Notes under the pieces: model-generated
Seen by the model: the letters and a program-made list of their open reading frames with translations, nothing else
Database searches by the model: none
Told to the model about the DNA's origin: nothing
In this document: piece by piece, positions 61,590 through 64,000 of the stretch
Layout of the letters: every line of letters starts with the position of its first letter
How positions within the stretch are numbered: position 1 is the first letter of the stretch
Translations under genes and position numbers: made by a program
Source: Serratia proteamaculans_D
GTDB lineage: Bacteria; Pseudomonadota; Gammaproteobacteria; Enterobacterales; Enterobacteriaceae
NCBI RefSeq assembly: GCF_049959315.1
Contig: NZ_CP188201.1
Length of the DNA stretch: 64,000 nucleotides
Reading direction: 5' to 3' (one strand)

Positions 61590-62759
61590 TTAGCTGTTCA
61601 CGGACGCGGCGAAGTTCGCCAGGTAGCGGTCGGTAATGCGTTGGCGCAGGGTCAAGTCTTCCAGCGGCGGTACCGGGGTGTAGTCGTAATCGATAAACAA
61701 CTTGCCGGCCTTCAGGGTTTCCTTGTCGTTGGCGCTTTCGTCATACCAGCAGTCGCCGTCAATGATCAGTCCGGCGGATTTCAGCTCGCGGAATTTGGCT
61801 TTGATGCCGTCGATCATGTCGCGGATCAGCGTTGGCGTCACCGGGCGGTCAACGGCCCACAGATGCGCTTCTGCCATGGTGTCAGCCAATACCTGCGCGG
61901 TACGGGTGTAGTTTTCGAACTGGAATAACGGATCGTCGGAACAGGTACGTGAGCCCCAGAACTTGAAGCCGTCTTTGCGGATCAGGGTGGTCACACAGCC
62001 CTGGTTTAGCAGGTCAGCGTCGGTGCCGACGGTTTGCAGATCCCAAAATACGCTGGCCGAAATACCGCTGACGCCATTGACGCCGACGTTGGACAGAGTC
62101 TTATGCCAACCAGTTTCCTGGTCAATTTTGGCGCGCAGACCGAGTGCTCGAGCGGTGGCGTAAGCGATATCGCTGTTGTTGGTGGTGGTATTCCAGCTAA
62201 CAAAGTCCGGCCAGATCAGCATCAGTTCGCGTTGGCTGAAACCTGCACGATACTTGATGGCGTCGGAAACGGTTTTACAGCCGTACGCGCTGATATAACC
62301 GAAGGCACGGAGTTGCTGGCAGATGCCGGCCAGTGCGGTAGCAACCTCCAGGTTGTCGTGGCCTGGCACACCCAGAATACGCGGTTTCACGCCCAGCTCG
62401 GCCTGTGCCGCCAGCAAGGCTTTCATGCCGGTGTATTTACCGTTTTCATCGGCGCCGCCAATGATATTGGAAGTGGTTTCGGCCTCGTCTTTGCCTTCCG
62501 CCACGCGTACCACGACGGTGACCGGTTTGGCCTGCTCGGCGATCGCCAGCAGCGAGCGTGCCAGGGTGCCATTCTTGCCGGCCTTGCCACTGGCGGCCAG
62601 AACGTCAGTGATCAACACAGGAGTGTTGAGGGGGAACAGGGTTGCATCGGCATCTTCTGCAGTGCAAACCATGCCGATAATCGCCGTCGAGACGGTGGAA
62701 ATTACGCGGGTGCCTTCGTTGATTTCGAGGACACGCACGCCGTGGTGATAATCACCCAT
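61590..62759 (-). CDS. P2 FI-like tail sheath protein
   Basis: 389 aa (P2 FI is 396). Contractile sheath. Blocks HGVRVLEINEGTRVISTVSTA at the start, LTAGKNGTL-like core and RTCSDDPLFQFENYTR, TDRYLANFAASVNS at the end. GGAG precedes the ATG. First gene of the FI-FII-E-T-U-D unit, with a candidate Ogr site 70-90 bp upstream. Confidence 0.95.
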   Translation of the reverse strand: MGDYHHGVRVLEINEGTRVISTVSTAIIGMVCTAEDADATLFPLNTPVLITDVLAASGKAGKNGTLARSLLAIAEQAKPVTVVVRVAEGKDEAETTSNIIGGADENGKYTGMKALLAAQAELGVKPRILGVPGHDNLEVATALAGICQQLRAFGYISAYGCKTVSDAIKYRAGFSQRELMLIWPDFVSWNTTTNNSDIAYATARALGLRAKIDQETGWHKTLSNVGVNGVSGISASVFWDLQTVGTDADLLNQGCVTTLIRKDGFKFWGSRTCSDDPLFQFENYTRTAQVLADTMAEAHLWAVDRPVTPTLIRDMIDGIKAKFRELKSAGLIIDGDCWYDESANDKETLKAGKLFIDYDYTPVPPLEDLTLRQRITDRYLANFAASVNS

Positions 62760-62826
62760 AGCATTACTCCGTTTGTGGTTGGTAACAACAGAATGCCTTG
62801 CGTGACGGAGGGGCGCATCTCATTGG

Positions 62827-62850
62827 GTATGTATGAGAACTGGTACAACA
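62827..62850 (-). promoter_or_regulatory. Candidate Ogr-activated late promoter (PF-like)
   Basis: On the minus strand TGTTGT (62850-62845), 12 bases, ACATAC (62832-62827). The Ogr consensus is TGTTGT-N12-ACAACA, so the spacing is exact and 9 to 10 of 12 bases agree. At the expected -10 position (62795-62790) stands CATTCT, a poor hexamer, as usual for activator-dependent late promoters. Confidence 0.65.
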
Positions 62851-62869
62851 GCAGGAAAATCAAGATAAA

Positions 62870-62893
62870 AAAAACGCCCCGGGCGGGGCGTTG
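62870..62893 (-). terminator. Terminator between tail-fibre and sheath operons
   Basis: AACGCCCC-gccc-GGGGCGTT followed by T8 on the minus strand, ten bases after the tail-fibre assembly stop. It separates the fibre genes from the sheath unit. Confidence 0.88.
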
Positions 62894-62902
62894 AGTGTGC
62901 GA

Positions 62903-63331
62903 TTATTGCGGTGGCTGCGGCCAGTCGATGTCAGGGGCATCTTTTGGATTTATCCGACTGAGCTGCACGGAGTATTTCTCCCAGGCGATAAGTTTTGTTG
63001 TTTCATCCTGCGTCGCTTCATCGTATTTAACTGCACGTGATAATGGGGCAATAATGGCTTCAGCTTTTTCAACTTGCAGGTGCTTTCTGGTTATAGCCAT
63101 CATTATTAATTGTTCCTGAGTGGGCTGAGGCTCCTCGACCCAAGCGGGGAGACCCGATTTATCGGCTCCCCTAATCTTGCCTTCAGGAGGAGACAACACG
63201 AACGTGTTATAGACCTCATTATCTACGCTTACCAAATCGTCAGGTAAGGTGCCTGCTTTGCGGTAATCATCCAACATTTCTGCAGGGTAGAAGCTGCTTG
63301 TTGTAGAACTGAATTTATATGTAGTCATCAT
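62903..63331 (-). CDS. Phage tail fibre assembly protein (Tfa-like)
   Basis: 142 aa. Short chaperone for the fibre encoded just before it. Features: FYPAEMLDDYRKAGTLPDDLVSV, PAWVEEPQPTQEQL, and a helical repeat domain with ending INPKDAPDIDWPQPP, as in Caudo_TAP proteins. The ATG overlaps the fibre stop (TAATG). The frame is open to 63352 without a better start. Confidence 0.88.
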   Translation of the reverse strand: MMTTYKFSSTTSSFYPAEMLDDYRKAGTLPDDLVSVDNEVYNTFVLSPPEGKIRGADKSGLPAWVEEPQPTQEQLIMMAITRKHLQVEKAEAIIAPLSRAVKYDEATQDETTKLIAWEKYSVQLSRINPKDAPDIDWPQPPQ

Positions 63332-64000
63332 TAGTATCCTACTGCCATCCAATAGACGTCGCGCTCGGCGGCTCCATGGAACCAGGTAAAAGCATCTCGT
63401 GCTCCGCTTAAATCACTCACTTGTGGGTTCCAGGTAGTTTGATACCCCTGTGCAAAGTTCTTGATAGTGACTGAAACATGCAGCAGGCGATTGGGAACGG
63501 AGATATTTAAGGCGATCCGATAGGCTTCTCCATTATCAGTATTATTACCGATCGCGTGCCCACCTTGAAAATAGAGACCTGTACGGTGATCTTTGTACCA
63601 CCAGTTGTCGCCGTTGATTGCCAATTGGCCACTTTCGCGAACCCGATCGTTTACCCAGTTATTGAGATAACCTCCCCAGATGCTGCCATTAAGGTTGCCA
63701 TCTGTTTGAAGTGCGGCTCCCGCAGCGAAGACCGTGGCATTAGCACGAAACTCACCATTGTTGCGGAAAGTGAACCAACCATCAGCACCACCGTTAGCCA
63801 CATGGATACCCAGCTCATGATAACTCCCGATTTTTTCACTATGGTAAATATCGGAGCACAGATTCCCCAAGCCTTGCAGGCGTAAGCCATTAGTCTGCCG
63901 GATTCCGTCAGTGGCGATCATATTCCCATACTTGGTAATAAATTCACGGCTATAGTAATTAGGAGTACCATCAATGTTAATTTTACCGCCGAACCAAATG
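63331..64000 (-). CDS. Phage tail fibre protein, C-terminal part (cut by window edge)
   Basis: The frame remains open to the window end: residues IWFGGKINIDGTPNYYSREF precede the internal Met at 63921. About 222 C-terminal residues are visible, with GLRLQGLGNLCSD, a G/N-rich region and an aromatic end RDVYWMAVGY. The C-terminus of such fibres binds the host surface and sets target range. Its N-terminus is outside the window. Confidence 0.85.
   Translation of the reverse strand, partial: IWFGGKINIDGTPNYYSREFITKYGNMIATDGIRQTNGLRLQGLGNLCSDIYHSEKIGSYHELGIHVANGGADGWFTFRNNGEFRANATVFAAGAALQTDGNLNGSIWGGYLNNWVNDRVRESGQLAINGDNWWYKDHRTGLYFQGGHAIGNNTDNGEAYRIALNISVPNRLLHVSVTIKNFAQGYQTTWNPQVSDLSGARDAFTWFHGAAERDVYWMAVGY

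Overview
The window is a chromosomal segment of an enterobacterium, most likely Serratia. The GC content looks moderate (roughly mid-50s by eye), which would fit the liquefaciens/proteamaculans/plymuthica group better than S. marcescens, but this was not computed. The evidence is protein-level near-identity to E. coli/Serratia housekeeping genes and a gene order typical of the cys - ispDF - rpoS - mutS - recA - alaS - csrA - gshA - luxS - ffh - trmD segment of Enterobacterales.

Layout. 1-3925: histidine catabolism (hutH partial, hutU) and an AAHS-type transporter, each preceded by a similar HutC-like operator. 4249-5309: convergent queE/queD for queuosine. 5746-10066: cysJIH for sulfite and PAPS reduction. 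10112-10725: an autoregulated RelE/ParE-type toxin-antitoxin pair between cysH and iap, the place where E. coli carries its type I-E CRISPR-Cas. 10817-12459: iap and a small coiled-coil membrane protein. 12647-17485: cysG-cysD-cysN-cysC and ygbE; with cysJIH this gives sulfate activation, sulfite reduction and the siroheme cofactor. 17538-19850: polar amino-acid ABC importer. 20257-26836: ftsB-ispD-ispF-truD, then surE-pcm-nlpD-rpoS. 26917-29472: mutS, converging on rpoS with only 80 bp between them.

29473-40512 is an accessory stretch between mutS and pncC-recA: a candidate small RNA, an SDR/aldo-keto reductase/SMP-30 operon with a divergent LysR regulator, a chitobiose/cellobiose-type PTS operon (chbB, chbC, a GH1 phospho-beta-glucosidase, chbR, chbG) that lacks the EIIA gene chbA and the GH4 gene chbF, and an MFS permease with an acidic tail. 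40763-46195: pncC, LexA-controlled recA, recX, alaS, csrA. 46506-46943: tRNA-Ser(GCU) and three copies of tRNA-Arg(ACG) from one strong promoter. 47118-50436: yqaB-yqaA-gshA-luxS. 50505-52626: ypjD-corB-like operon on the minus strand. 52796-56420: ffh and rpsP-rimM-trmD-rplS.

56575-64000 (minus strand, running out of the window) is a P2-family tail module: ogr, D, U, T, E/E' with a programmed -1 frameshift, FII (tube), FI (sheath), a tail-fibre assembly gene and the end of a tail-fibre gene. The sheath operon has its own candidate Ogr-activated promoter. It starts 125 bp beyond the rplS terminator region and could be one end of a P2-like prophage or a phage-tail bacteriocin (tailocin); the capsid, lysis and integrase genes that would decide lie outside the window. 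No CRISPR array, rRNA or insertion sequence was seen.
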